Origin: Polaribacter litorisediminis
GTDB lineage: Bacteria > Bacteroidota > Bacteroidia > Flavobacteriales > Flavobacteriaceae
Length of the DNA stretch: 64,000 nucleotides
NCBI RefSeq assembly: GCF_019968605.1
Contig: NZ_CP082966.1
Span: 1,041,001 to 1,105,000, forward strand
Direction: 5' to 3'
The first letter of the stretch is position 1. Every line of letters begins with the position of its first letter. Below are positions 24,928 through 33,622 of this stretch, one piece after another. The notes below the pieces were generated by a model. The model ran no database searches, was not told the origin of the DNA, and saw nothing but the letters and a program-made list of their open reading frames with translations. The position numbers and the translations under genes are program-made.

Positions 24928-25311
24928 ATGGAAAAAGTACAATTTGAATTAGAAATCCCTATTCATGCATCACCAAATATGCTGTATTCGTATATTTCTT
25001 CGCCATCTAATTTGCAAGAATGGTTTGCAGACAAAGTAAACGCAAGGGGTAAAATTTTTAGTTTTGTTTGGGAGGGAACCGAAGAGTTAGCTGAATTAAT
25101 TACAAAAAAAACAGGAGAAAGAATTCGATGGAAATGGCTCGAAAGCGAAGGCGATGATAGTTTTTTTGAAATTAAAATTCAAGTAGATGCACTTACAAAA
25201 GATGTTTCTTTAATTGTTACGGATTTTGCAGATGATGAGGATGAAGTAGAGGAATCTAAGCAACTTTGGGAGAACCAAATAGACGAATTAAGGCATACTA
25301 TTGGAGCTTAA
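24928..25311 (+). CDS. START/AHSA1-like domain protein
   Basis: A 127-residue cytoplasmic protein that covers a single SRPBCC/START-like helix-grip domain: an N-terminal strand, the PNMLYSYISSPSNLQEWFAD helix typical of AHSA1-like domains, central strands with IRWKWLE, and a long C-terminal helix (LWENQIDELRHTIGA). Short acidic proteins of this type are conserved in Bacteroidetes as single-domain proteins of unknown ligand. It is transcribed away from the tRNA, followed by an intrinsic terminator at 25338, so it is probably monocistronic. It marks the start of the core-like region to the right of the island. Confidence 0.85.
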   Translation: MEKVQFELEIPIHASPNMLYSYISSPSNLQEWFADKVNARGKIFSFVWEGTEELAELITKKTGERIRWKWLESEGDDSFFEIKIQVDALTKDVSLIVTDFADDEDEVEESKQLWENQIDELRHTIGA

Positions 25312-25337
25312 AACCAAGATTGTAAACAATATAAAGG

Positions 25338-25361
25338 ACCAGTATAATTGCTGGTTTTTTT
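25338..25361 (+). terminator. Intrinsic terminator
   Basis: A stem ACCAG/CTGGT with an 8-nt loop is followed by seven T residues on the plus strand, 27 nt after the START-like gene. Confidence 0.8.
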
Positions 25362-25386
25362 GTGCTTAAAATCTATGGATTTATAG

Positions 25387-25394
25387 TAATTTTG
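25387..25394 (+). promoter_or_regulatory. Candidate -7 promoter element of the aminotransferase gene
   Basis: TAATTTTG matches TAnnTTTG and lies 20 nt before the start codon at 25415, directly after the preceding terminator. Confidence 0.55.
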
Positions 25395-25414
25395 CAATTC
25401 TTAAAAACAAAGAA

Positions 25415-26248
25415 ATGGTTAATTTTAATGGTGATTTAATTTCAGAAAAAAAAGTACAACTTTCTTCAGAAAATAGGGGTTTTAAATATGGAGATGCAAT
25501 TTTTGAAACCATCAAAGTACACCATCATAAAATTATTTTCTGGGAAGATCACTATTTTAGATTAATGGCTTCTATGAGAATGTTGCGTATGAAAATACCC
25601 ATGCAATTTACATTAGAGTTTTTAGAGCAAGAAATTTTAAAAACAGTAGCGGTGCAAAACGCATCTCCTTCTTTTAGAGTGCGACTCAATGTTTTTAGAA
25701 AAGATGGAGGTTTATACACACCAAAAACGAATAAAATAGACTATTTAATTGATGTAAAAGCCAATACATACCAAACCAAAGAAAGTTATTCGGTAGATGT
25801 TTATAAAGATTTTTACAGTTATTCAGGTTTACTATCAACCATTAAAACCAATAATAGAATGATTAATACATTGGCAAGTATTTATGCTCAAGAGAATGAT
25901 TTGGATAATTGTGTTTTAATCAATGAGAAAAAAGGGGTTGTAGAGGTAACCAATGCGAATATATTTATTTTAAAAGGATCTGTTGTAAAAACACCAGCGT
26001 TAACAGAGGGGTGTATAAAGGGAGTGGTCAGAAAAAAAGTTATTGAAATGATTGCTAAAAACCCGGCATATACCTTAGAGGAAACTACAATTTCTCCGTT
26101 TGAAATTCAAAAAGCAGATGAAGTCTTTGTAACCAATGCCATTATGGGCGTGCAACCTATTACCAATTATAAAAAGAAAACATTTAAGTCAGATTTTTCA
26201 AAAAAAATAAGTAAAAGCCTACAGGTTTTAGAAGTTACTTCTGTTTAA
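25415..26248 (+). CDS. Class IV aminotransferase (BCAT / aminodeoxychorismate lyase family)
   Basis: A 277-residue PLP-dependent enzyme of fold type IV. It begins with the family's GDLISEKKVQLSSENRGFKYGDAIFETI segment, contains the substrate-loop Arg motifs (DHYFRLMASMRML and SFRVRLNVFRKDGG), the LDNCVLINEKKGVVEVTNANIF strand pair with the PLP-binding Glu, and GCIKGVVRKKVIE. The catalytic Lys should be in the STIKTNNRM region. Family members make branched-chain amino acids, D-amino acids or release p-aminobenzoate (PabC). The short length fits PabC or DAAT-like enzymes better than IlvE, but I cannot choose. It overlaps the convergent YqgE gene by 4 nt at its 3' end. Confidence 0.85.
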   Translation: MVNFNGDLISEKKVQLSSENRGFKYGDAIFETIKVHHHKIIFWEDHYFRLMASMRMLRMKIPMQFTLEFLEQEILKTVAVQNASPSFRVRLNVFRKDGGLYTPKTNKIDYLIDVKANTYQTKESYSVDVYKDFYSYSGLLSTIKTNNRMINTLASIYAQENDLDNCVLINEKKGVVEVTNANIFILKGSVVKTPALTEGCIKGVVRKKVIEMIAKNPAYTLEETTISPFEIQKADEVFVTNAIMGVQPITNYKKKTFKSDFSKKISKSLQVLEVTSV

Positions 26249-26802
26249 TTTAAATTGACGTCATTGGGTGCATTTGCCCAAATTTTATAATCACCACCTT
26301 TTTGTAGTATTTTATTTCTCCAAAGAGAAGTATCATCTTCGGCAAATATGTTTTTGAGGTCGTTTTCTGAGATAAACCAAGAATTAAGATTAAGTTCATC
26401 GTTAAGTTGGTTTTGACCCCACCCAGAATATCCTAGAAAAAAGCGAATATCATGTTTAGTTAATTTATTCGTATTTAATAATTTTTTTAAAGCTTCAAAA
26501 TTACCTCCCCAGAAAACTCCTTTGTCAACTTCAATACTTTCCGGAATTAATTCGGGTACTTTATGCACAAAATAGAGATTGTCTTGCTCTACGGGGCCTC
26601 CTTGGTAAATGGTAAACGCTGAATGAATATCGGGTAATAAATCTTGTAATGTATACTCTAAAGGTCTATTTAAGATAAAGCCAACGGAGTTCTGTTCGGT
26701 ATGTTCTGTAATTAAAATAATAGATCTGTTAAAAGAACTATCGTTTAAAATAGAAGGTTCAGCAATTAATAATCTACCTTTTAATGGTTTTAAATAGGAC
26801 AT
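26245..26802 (-). CDS. YqgE/AlgH family protein
   Basis: A 185-residue cytoplasmic protein covering the full UPF0301 (YqgE/AlgH) family: GRLLIAEPSILNDSSFNRSII at the N-terminus, NSVGFILNRPL, the IYQGGPVEQDNLYFVH motif, and the RFFLGYSGWGQNQLNDEL signature toward the C-terminus. The family is conserved across Gram-negatives but its molecular role is not settled; AlgH was described as a regulator in Pseudomonas. It lies 22 nt beyond the hup terminator, on the same strand as hup, and is read convergently with the aminotransferase gene. Confidence 0.92.
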   Translation of the reverse strand: MSYLKPLKGRLLIAEPSILNDSSFNRSIILITEHTEQNSVGFILNRPLEYTLQDLLPDIHSAFTIYQGGPVEQDNLYFVHKVPELIPESIEVDKGVFWGGNFEALKKLLNTNKLTKHDIRFFLGYSGWGQNQLNDELNLNSWFISENDLKNIFAEDDTSLWRNKILQKGGDYKIWANAPNDVNLN

Positions 26803-26830
26803 AGGTAAATATATAGAAAATATAGGAATA

Positions 26831-26858
26831 AAAAAAACTCTCTTAAAAAAGAGAGTTT
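26831..26858 (-). terminator. Intrinsic terminator of hup
   Basis: AAACTCTCTT and AAGAGAGTTT form a perfect 10-bp stem with an AAAA loop; on the minus strand it is followed by a T run. It lies 23 nt after the HU gene. Confidence 0.88.
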
Positions 26859-26881
26859 AATTATAAAATGTTAAATAAAGA

Positions 26882-27154
26882 CTAGTTTACAGCTTCGCTT
26901 AAACCAGCTCCAGCTTTAAATTTAGCTACATTTTTAGCAGCAATTTGAATTGTTTTTCCTGTTTGTGGGTTTCTACCACTTCTTGCAGCTCTGTTAGAAA
27001 CTGAGAAAGTTCCAAAACCAACTAATGCAACTTTACCACCACCTTTTAATGCAGAAGTTACGTTATCTGTAAAAGATTCTAAAGCTGCTTTTGCTGCTAC
27101 TTTAGATATTCCTGCATCAGCAGCCATTGCATCTATTAAATCAGACTTGTTCAT
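26882..27154 (-). CDS. hup: HU-family DNA-binding protein
   Basis: A 90-residue histone-like protein with the complete HU/IHF fold: N-terminal [21 protein letters not shown] helices, the [18 protein letters not shown] strand pair, and the DNA-binding arm with [13 protein letters not shown] (the Arg-Asn-Pro tip), ending in [11 protein letters not shown]. The length is exactly that of canonical HU. It binds and bends DNA as a nucleoid protein. It has its own strong promoter and terminator, as expected for an abundant protein. Confidence 0.97.
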   Translation of the reverse strand: MNKSDLIDAMAADAGISKVAAKAALESFTDNVTSALKGGGKVALVGFGTFSVSNRAARSGRNPQTGKTIQIAAKNVAKFKAGAGLSEAVN

Positions 27155-27204
27155 AATAAATAAATTTTTAAATTAAATGTAAATTTTTGCGCTCTATAGC
27201 TTAA

Positions 27205-27235
27205 CAAATATAGACGTATTAAGGGTTTGCGCAAA
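27205..27235 (-). promoter_or_regulatory. hup promoter
   Basis: On the minus strand TTTG (27235-27232), a 19-nt spacer and TATATTTG (27212-27205) reproduce the Bacteroidetes consensus TTTG-N19-TAnnTTTG. The element lies about 50 nt before the HU start codon. The -33 TTTG is part of the palindrome TTTGCGCAAA (27226-27235), which could be an operator. Confidence 0.75.
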
Positions 27236-27329
27236 TTTGGAGCTCTAAAAAGCCGTGTTTTGTTAATAAGTAAACGTAAATTGTTAATAAATGTAATTAT
27301 AAAACTCAAAACCTTATAAATAAAAGGAA

Positions 27330-28274
27330 TTAAAGCATTTTTGCATTTTCTGAAAATGCATAACCATTTAATAAACTTTGTATATTCATTTTCTTTTTTC
27401 CTGCCAATTTTATTTCAAGTACACGAATAAATCCATCATTTACAGCAATTTTCATTTCTTTTTTTGAGGTAATAATTTTTCCTGGTGTATATTGATGAGT
27501 TTCTTTTTCTTTTAAAACCTCGTAGATTTTTGCAGAAACTTCTTTACCATCATTTAAAATGGTTGTCCAAGCTAAAGGGAAAGGATTTAGGCCTCTAATT
27601 TTATTATAGATGCTATCTACAGAATTACACCAATTTATTTTTGTGTTTTCGGAATGTAATTTTGGAGCAGATTTTTCTTCTAGTTCGGGTTGTTTGTGGG
27701 TAGTTAAATTTCCTTGAGCAATTAAATTTACTGTTTCTGCTACCAAATTAGCACCTAAAACCATTAATTTATCATGCAAAGAACCAAAAGTTTCATCATC
27801 AGCAATGGCAATTTCTTTTTGCAAAATAATTTCACCGGTATCAATTTTATCATCAATAAAAAAAGTAGTAACCCCTGTTTTAGACTCTCCATTTATAATG
27901 GCCCAATGAATAGGAGCAGCGCCTCTATAAGCAGGTAATAAAGAAGCATGCAAATTAAAAGTACCAAACTTTGGCATTTGCCAAACTATTTTAGGTAACA
28001 TTCTAAAAGCAACTACAATTTGTAAATCTGCTTTTAAGGATTTTAATTCTTGATTAAATTCTTCATTTTTTAAATTTGCAGGTTGTAAGACTTTTAAGTC
28101 TTGAGAAATTGCATATTTTTTTACGGCAGATTCATTAAGTTTTCTGCCTCGCCCTGCAGGTTTGTCAGGGGCAGTAATAACACCAACAATTGTATAGGTT
28201 TGTTCTACTAAATGTTTTAAAATTGTTACAGCAAAATCTGGGGTTCCCATAAAAACGATACGCATATTTTTCAT
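27330..28274 (-). CDS. fmt: Methionyl-tRNA formyltransferase
   Basis: A 314-residue enzyme that formylates initiator Met-tRNA. It has RIVFMGTPDFAV at the N-terminus, the VVAFRMLPK and GTFNLHASLLPAYRGAAPIHWAI formyl-transfer core (with the catalytic Asn-His), DDKIDTGEIILQKE, and the C-terminal OB-like domain starting near 205 with ISKxRGLNPFPLAWT-type sequence. The length is typical. Its ATG overlaps the recQ stop (ATGA), so it is translated from the recQ transcript. Confidence 0.96.
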   Translation of the reverse strand: MKNMRIVFMGTPDFAVTILKHLVEQTYTIVGVITAPDKPAGRGRKLNESAVKKYAISQDLKVLQPANLKNEEFNQELKSLKADLQIVVAFRMLPKIVWQMPKFGTFNLHASLLPAYRGAAPIHWAIINGESKTGVTTFFIDDKIDTGEIILQKEIAIADDETFGSLHDKLMVLGANLVAETVNLIAQGNLTTHKQPELEEKSAPKLHSENTKINWCNSVDSIYNKIRGLNPFPLAWTTILNDGKEVSAKIYEVLKEKETHQYTPGKIITSKKEMKIAVNDGFIRVLEIKLAGKKKMNIQSLLNGYAFSENAKML

Positions 28275-30169
28275 AATTCTTGTTTTATTTGGTATTTATT
28301 TTGATGATTTAGTTGTATTTTATTTTCAGATAATAGGGCACGCAAATGTATTAAAATGTCTTGTTCGTTCGCGTTTAAAATTTGATAAATTTCTTGTGAC
28401 GATTGCGTTCCTTTTGCCTGTAAAACTTCTAGAATTTTCGAAGAAATATTTACAGATTTTTTTCTTTTTTCTGACAAACAAACATCACAAATACCACATT
28501 TTTTTGTAGATGTTTCATCGAAATATGCTAAAATTTGAATGTTTCTACAGGTAATGTTATTTTGAATGTACATTAAAAAATCTGCTGATTTTTTCTCTTT
28601 TTGCTTTAGAAATTGTACAATCTCTTTAGAACATCTATTGATCGTACGATCATCTTCTCGAGGCACTAAAAACCGAATTTCTGTAGCTGTTTTTACACGA
28701 TGATATAGTAGTATTTTGTCTTCATGTAAACGCTCTAAATGGGCAATTATTCGTCTAGAAGTGCTGTTGTTTTTTTTTGCTAATAGAAATTCATCTATTT
28801 TAACTTCTTGTTGAAATAGACCAGTGTAAGTTCTTAATAATGAGTTTATAAAATTAGTAGTATCAATATTATTGATAGCATAAGAAATTACGTTTTTACT
28901 ACTTTGGTTAAAAATTATGGATGATTTTTGATTGAAGGTATCTGCTGTTTCTAAGATACCATTATTTACTAAAATAGTGCATACAGTTGTTACTTTTTTT
29001 TGTGAGAATTGATATGTTTTACAGAATTCAGAAATCTGAAATTGATACATTTCTTCTGAAATCTCACCATTCGGAATTCTAAAATATTGATATAGTTTTC
29101 GGTGAATTTCTTTTACTTCAGAAATTGATGGCAAACTTTTTTTTACTTGTTCTTTGTAAATTGCAATATCATTTTCATTTTTTAATAAGACAGCAAAAGA
29201 TTTTTTTTCATTTCTACCGGCTCTTCCAGATTCTTGAATGTAATTTTCTAAAGAAAAAGGCAAATCAAAATGAATTACAACACCCACATTTGGTTTATCA
29301 ATTCCCATTCCGAATGCATTTGTTGCCACCATAATTGGGGTGCTTTCTGTCATCCAATTTTTAAAAGCATTTTGTTTTTCTGATTGCTTTAATCCGCCGT
29401 GATAAAAACTACTTTTAAAATTGTTGGCATTTAAAAATCGAGCAATCTCTGCTGTTTTTTTTCTTGAACTTACATAGACAATGGCAGGCGATTTTGTCTT
29501 AATGAAAATTTGTTTTAAACGCAATAATTTATCTTCGATTGTGAAAATTTGGTACGCTAAATTTTGTCTGTAAAAAGATTTTCTAAAAATTTTAGGGTTT
29601 TCCAATGCAAGATTCACCCTAATATCATCTAACACTCTTTTATTGGCAGTTGCAGTAAGTGCAATAAAATGTACTTCAGGAATTAGCTCTTTTAGAATTT
29701 TAATCGTTCTGTAGGAAGGTCTAAAATCATGGCCCCATTCAGAAATACAATGTGCCTCATCAATAGCCACAAAACTAATAGTTAATTCTTTTAATTTTTG
29801 CTGAATAAATACAGATTGTAGTCTTTCTGGCGAAATGTATAAAAACTTATAATTTCCGAATTTAATGGTATCAAAAAGTGCAATCATTTCATCTTGAGAA
29901 GAACCTGATACAATTGTTGTCGCTTTTATATTTTTACTTTTTAAATTTTCGACTTGATCTTGCATCAAGGCAATCAATGGAGAAATTACCAAGCAAACTC
30001 CTTCTTTTATCAGGGCAGGTACTTGAAAACAAATCGACTTTCCGCCTCCTGTTGGCAACAAGGCAATTACATCTTTTTGCTCTAAAACCGCATTTATAAT
30101 GTCTTCTTGAGGCGTTCTAAATGCAGTGTGATTCCAGTATTTTTTTAATATGTCTTTTGATGAAATCAT
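28271..30169 (-). CDS. recQ: ATP-dependent DNA helicase RecQ
   Basis: A protein of about 632 residues. The helicase core has LPTGGGKSICFQVPA (Walker A), IDEAHCISEWGHDFRPSYR (DEAH box and aromatic-rich loop), and motifs V and VI with IQESGRAGR. The zinc-binding cysteines appear as CRNIQILAYF...CGICDVC, followed by a short winged C-terminus; an HRDC domain is not obvious. I start at 30169 because this ATG overlaps the preceding stop as ATGA; the in-frame ATG at 30178 is an alternative. It unwinds DNA in recombination and repair. It is coupled to fmt downstream. Confidence 0.95.
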   Translation of the reverse strand: MISSKDILKKYWNHTAFRTPQEDIINAVLEQKDVIALLPTGGGKSICFQVPALIKEGVCLVISPLIALMQDQVENLKSKNIKATTIVSGSSQDEMIALFDTIKFGNYKFLYISPERLQSVFIQQKLKELTISFVAIDEAHCISEWGHDFRPSYRTIKILKELIPEVHFIALTATANKRVLDDIRVNLALENPKIFRKSFYRQNLAYQIFTIEDKLLRLKQIFIKTKSPAIVYVSSRKKTAEIARFLNANNFKSSFYHGGLKQSEKQNAFKNWMTESTPIMVATNAFGMGIDKPNVGVVIHFDLPFSLENYIQESGRAGRNEKKSFAVLLKNENDIAIYKEQVKKSLPSISEVKEIHRKLYQYFRIPNGEISEEMYQFQISEFCKTYQFSQKKVTTVCTILVNNGILETADTFNQKSSIIFNQSSKNVISYAINNIDTTNFINSLLRTYTGLFQQEVKIDEFLLAKKNNSTSRRIIAHLERLHEDKILLYHRVKTATEIRFLVPREDDRTINRCSKEIVQFLKQKEKKSADFLMYIQNNITCRNIQILAYFDETSTKKCGICDVCLSEKRKKSVNISSKILEVLQAKGTQSSQEIYQILNANEQDILIHLRALLSENKIQLNHQNKYQIKQEL

Positions 30170-30717
30170 AAATCGCAAGAAAGCGAGTGGATAATAAAAT
30201 TAGTTCTAGCAGCAACACTTCCAAAAGGAACATTAATAATTTTATAACCTAAATCAATATATGCTTTGGTGAGATGAATATCAATTTCAGTAGCTTCTTT
30301 AAAAGATTCATAGCGCTCATTATCAGTTATATGTATCTCTTTCCAAGGCGAAAAATGAAAAATATGGTCGTAGGTGTGTTCTTTGCTTTTTTCTAAAAAT
30401 AGTGTAGGGAAATCAGTTTTAAAGTAGTTCATATAAGTATGTACATCTGGTATTCCTCTATCAAAAAAAACAATTTCTTCCGCACTTTTATGAGCTTTTA
30501 GATATTGTTCCTCTCTTCCTTGCAGTAACATTTCGCTAAATAAAAGTGGTTCTGTTAAAAACAATTGTTCGATGCCTTGTTTTTGTGCTTTTAAGATTAC
30601 AGCTCTAGATACTTCATCATAACAGCAATAATCCTTTGCTTTTAACGCATTTAAAACAGTTGTTTTTCCTGTTCCTGGTCCACCAATTAAAACTATTTTT
30701 TGTTGAATTTTTTGCAA
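30166..30717 (-). CDS. AAA_28-type P-loop ATPase/kinase-like protein
   Basis: A 183-residue protein with IVLIGGPGTGKTTVLNAL (Walker A), CYDEVSR, a helical middle, EEIVFFDRGIPDVHTYM (Walker B-like), and a C-terminal NVPFGSVAARTNFI segment. This is the pattern of AAA_28 proteins, small NTPases related to nucleotide and shikimate kinases. The substrate is not known. It is the first gene of the minus-strand ATPase-recQ-fmt unit and its stop overlaps the recQ start. Confidence 0.88.
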   Translation of the reverse strand: MQKIQQKIVLIGGPGTGKTTVLNALKAKDYCCYDEVSRAVILKAQKQGIEQLFLTEPLLFSEMLLQGREEQYLKAHKSAEEIVFFDRGIPDVHTYMNYFKTDFPTLFLEKSKEHTYDHIFHFSPWKEIHITDNERYESFKEATEIDIHLTKAYIDLGYKIINVPFGSVAARTNFIIHSLSCDL

Positions 30718-30809
30718 GTATTTTGTGTTAGCTTGATTAATTTTAATTATCTCTTTTTAGGGAGTATCACAAAAATAAATCATTCGTTTTATAAAACTAA
30801 TTTTTAATG

Positions 30810-30817
30810 TAATTTTG
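30810..30817 (+). promoter_or_regulatory. Candidate -7 promoter element of the DUF493-PPIase-moxR operon
   Basis: TAATTTTG matches TAnnTTTG and lies 39 nt before the first start codon of the operon at 30857, inside a divergent intergenic region. Confidence 0.55.
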
Positions 30818-30856
30818 TGACTTCTTATTTGTAAATAGTTTAACAAATTTTCAATT

Positions 30857-31138
30857 ATGAGTGATAAAAATGCTTTTTATTCCAAGTTAAAAGGTCAGTT
30901 AGAGGATACCACTAAGTTTCCTGCAGATTATATGTATAAATTTATTGTACCTACTGATGAAAATCAGTTAGAAGAAGTACAAAATGTTTTTGATAATACA
31001 GGAGCAGTTATTACAACGAAAAATTCTAAAACGGGCAAATATATTAGCATTACTAGCGTTTTAAAGCTACAGAGTGCAGATGGTGTTATTATGTATTATA
31101 AAAAGGTCGAAAAAATTAAAGGAATTATATCACTATAA
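30857..31138 (+). CDS. DUF493 (YbeD-like) family protein
   Basis: A 93-residue protein matching the YbeD/DUF493 family, a small ferredoxin-like (ACT-resembling) fold: FPADYMYKFIVPT opens the first strand, the middle helix carries NQLEEVQNVFDN, and KTGKYISITSVLKLQSAD followed by YKKVEKIKGI closes the sheet. The E. coli homologue is encoded beside lipB, but its function is unclear. Here it is the first gene of a five-gene operon, 4 nt upstream of a periplasmic PPIase; the functional link is unknown. Confidence 0.88.
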   Translation: MSDKNAFYSKLKGQLEDTTKFPADYMYKFIVPTDENQLEEVQNVFDNTGAVITTKNSKTGKYISITSVLKLQSADGVIMYYKKVEKIKGIISL

Positions 31139-31142
31139 GTTT

Positions 31143-32774
31143 ATGAAAAAAATTGTTTTAGCAGTAATTTTAGGTTTTTCGAGTATTGTTTTTGCTCAAC
31201 AGAAAGATAGAGTTTTAGTAACCATAGATGGTGAGAAAACAATGGTTTCAGATTTTAAAAGAGTTTATGAAAAAAATCTAGACGCCATAGATAATGAAGA
31301 AGCAAAAGATGTTAAGAAAAATTTAAAGTTATTTATCGACTATACCCTAAAAGTTAAGGAAGCATATGCCATTAAGTTAGATACATTATCTTCTTATGTA
31401 AAAGAAATGGAAGGCTATAAAAATCAACTTTCTGCACCTTACATGCAAGATACTGCCTACATTAACAAATTGGTGAAAGATGCTTATTTTCGCACTAAAT
31501 ATGAAGTGAAAGCAAAACATATTTTAATAAGAACACCAAAAATTCCTACGCCCAAAGACACGCTTTTGTCTTATCAAAAAATTACAAAAATAAGAGATAG
31601 AATTATAAACGGAGATGATTTTGAAAAAGTAGCCGAAGAAACTTCTGAGGACGATTCAGCAAGAGATGATGTTAGGAGTGGAAGAAAAGGCAATAAAGGT
31701 AATTTAGGATATTTTTCTGCTTTTAAAATGGTGTACCCGTTTGAAGAAGCTGCTTATACTACAAAAGTAGGTGAGGTTTCCATGCCTTTTAAAACACGAT
31801 TTGGTTACCATATTTTAAAGGTAGATAGCACAAGGGTTTCTAAAGGAGAGTTGGAAGTTGCCCACATTTTATTAAATGATCCGAGTGAAAAAAACGAAGA
31901 ATTGATAAACTCAATTTATGATAAATTAGAGAATGATGAGCAATTTAAAGCCTTAGCCAGAAAGTATTCTAACGATTCAGGCTCCAAATCTAAAGGAGGC
32001 AAATTAAGGAAATTCGGAACAGGAATGATGGTAAAACCTTTTGAAGATGTTGCTTATAGTTTGCAAAAAGAAGGCGAGTATTCAAAGCCTTTTAAGACGC
32101 GTTTTGGATGGCATATTGTTCAGTTAATTAAGAAATATCCGGTGGGATCTTTCGATGAAATGAAAGACGATTTAAAAAGTAAAATAAAATCTAGCTCCAG
32201 AGCCCAGCTATCGGCAAAAGCAGTGGTCGATAAATTAAAGAAAAAATATACGATTTCGGAAAATGAAAAAGCCAAAGAAATTTTTGATAACAAGAATATA
32301 AGATCCATTTCGAAAGATTCTTTACAACAGGTAATTTTATCAGTTAACGAAAAAGAATTTAAACAAGAAGCATTTATTGAGTTCATTCAGAATAGAAAAA
32401 ATATGCCAATATTTCAATTGTTTGAAGAGTTTAAAGACAAAGAAATTTTAGCATACTACAAAGATAATTTAGAAAAAACGGAACCTGAATTTGCTTATGT
32501 TTTAAAGGAATACAAAGATGGTTTGTTGTTGTTTGAGTTAATGCAAGAAAAAATTTGGAACAAATCTTCTAAAGATACGTTAGGTCTTAAAAATTATTAT
32601 ACTGCAAATAAGACTAAGTATAAGATGGACTTTGAAAAAATTAAAGGCGAGGTAATGAATGATTATCAAACCTATTTAGATGAAAAATGGGTTGCAGATT
32701 TAAGAAATAAGAGCGCGATAGAAGTAAATAAAAAACAACTTAAAAAATTAATTAAATTCTATAGAAAGCAGTAA
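31143..32774 (+). CDS. Periplasmic parvulin-type peptidyl-prolyl isomerase
   Basis: A 543-residue exported protein starting at 31143, where a clean signal peptide (MKKIVLAVILGFSSIVFAQ) begins; the upstream in-frame ATG at 31074 overlaps DUF493 and is rejected. After a SurA-like N-terminal helical region come two parvulin domains, VKAKHILIRTP (about 117-225) with GYHILKVD, and LEVAHILLNDP (about 238-330) with GWHIVQLI. The remaining C-terminal 200 residues are helical and charged, chaperone-like. It likely helps fold outer-membrane proteins together with the next two genes. Confidence 0.9.
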   Translation: MKKIVLAVILGFSSIVFAQQKDRVLVTIDGEKTMVSDFKRVYEKNLDAIDNEEAKDVKKNLKLFIDYTLKVKEAYAIKLDTLSSYVKEMEGYKNQLSAPYMQDTAYINKLVKDAYFRTKYEVKAKHILIRTPKIPTPKDTLLSYQKITKIRDRIINGDDFEKVAEETSEDDSARDDVRSGRKGNKGNLGYFSAFKMVYPFEEAAYTTKVGEVSMPFKTRFGYHILKVDSTRVSKGELEVAHILLNDPSEKNEELINSIYDKLENDEQFKALARKYSNDSGSKSKGGKLRKFGTGMMVKPFEDVAYSLQKEGEYSKPFKTRFGWHIVQLIKKYPVGSFDEMKDDLKSKIKSSSRAQLSAKAVVDKLKKKYTISENEKAKEIFDNKNIRSISKDSLQQVILSVNEKEFKQEAFIEFIQNRKNMPIFQLFEEFKDKEILAYYKDNLEKTEPEFAYVLKEYKDGLLLFELMQEKIWNKSSKDTLGLKNYYTANKTKYKMDFEKIKGEVMNDYQTYLDEKWVADLRNKSAIEVNKKQLKKLIKFYRKQ

Positions 32775-33622
32775 TGAGAAAATTTACAATGTTTTTTTTA
32801 TTATTTGCAACACTTACTTCTTGTAACTATTTTCAGTTGGAAGAGAAAGAGAGCGTGGCATCAGAAATTATAGCGATTGTAAATACAGAAAAACTTTTTA
32901 GAACCGATTTAAAAGACGTTTTACCCAATAATATTAGCAAAGAAGATAGCATTGTTTTGGTAAAAGGATATATAAATGATTGGGCAATTAAACAGTTATT
33001 ATTAAAAAAAGCTGAAGCAAATAGTTCTTTAGAAGATGTAGATGAAATTAATACACTGGTAAAAGATTATAAAGAGAGTTTATTAATTAATAGTTATAAA
33101 GAAAGACTTATAAAACAACAGTTAGATACCGTTATAAACGAAGATGAAATTGAAACTTTCTATACTGAAAATAGAGAAAATTTTAAGTTGAATACAGAGT
33201 TGTTAAAAATAAAATACTTGCATTTTGATAATAATATTATCAATAAAAAAGAATTTATAAGTTTATTTAAATCGGATGACATTGAAGATATAGAAGCTTT
33301 AGAAAAACAACAACTAAGTTTTAAATATTACCAGTTTAACGATTCAATTTGGACACAGGTAGATAAGGTTTTGTTAAAACTACCCTTTTCGAAAGAAAAT
33401 TTGTTAAAAAAAACAAAATTCATTCAAAAACAAGATTCATTAGGTTTATATTTGGTGGCTATTAAAGACGTTTTAGTTCGGAATGATATAGCCCCATTAA
33501 GCTATATAAAACCTACTATTAAACAAATGATTTTGCACAAACGTAAAATTGAATTCATAAGAGAAATTGAAAAAATATTAGTAAAGGATGCAACAAAAAA
33601 TAACAATTTTAAAGAATATTAA
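32774..33622 (+). CDS. Lipoprotein related to SurA-type folding factors
   Basis: A 282-residue lipoprotein (lipobox TLTSC, Cys17). The N-terminal region resembles the SurA helical chaperone part (AIVNTEKLFRTDLKDVLP, followed by WAIKQLLLKKAE), and a DEIETFYTENRENFKLN helix precedes where a parvulin domain would be, but the canonical parvulin motifs are missing. It is therefore probably a chaperone-like protein without isomerase activity. Its start overlaps the previous stop (TAATG) and its 3' end overlaps the SurA gene by 35 nt. Confidence 0.75.
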   Translation: MRKFTMFFLLFATLTSCNYFQLEEKESVASEIIAIVNTEKLFRTDLKDVLPNNISKEDSIVLVKGYINDWAIKQLLLKKAEANSSLEDVDEINTLVKDYKESLLINSYKERLIKQQLDTVINEDEIETFYTENRENFKLNTELLKIKYLHFDNNIINKKEFISLFKSDDIEDIEALEKQQLSFKYYQFNDSIWTQVDKVLLKLPFSKENLLKKTKFIQKQDSLGLYLVAIKDVLVRNDIAPLSYIKPTIKQMILHKRKIEFIREIEKILVKDATKNNNFKEY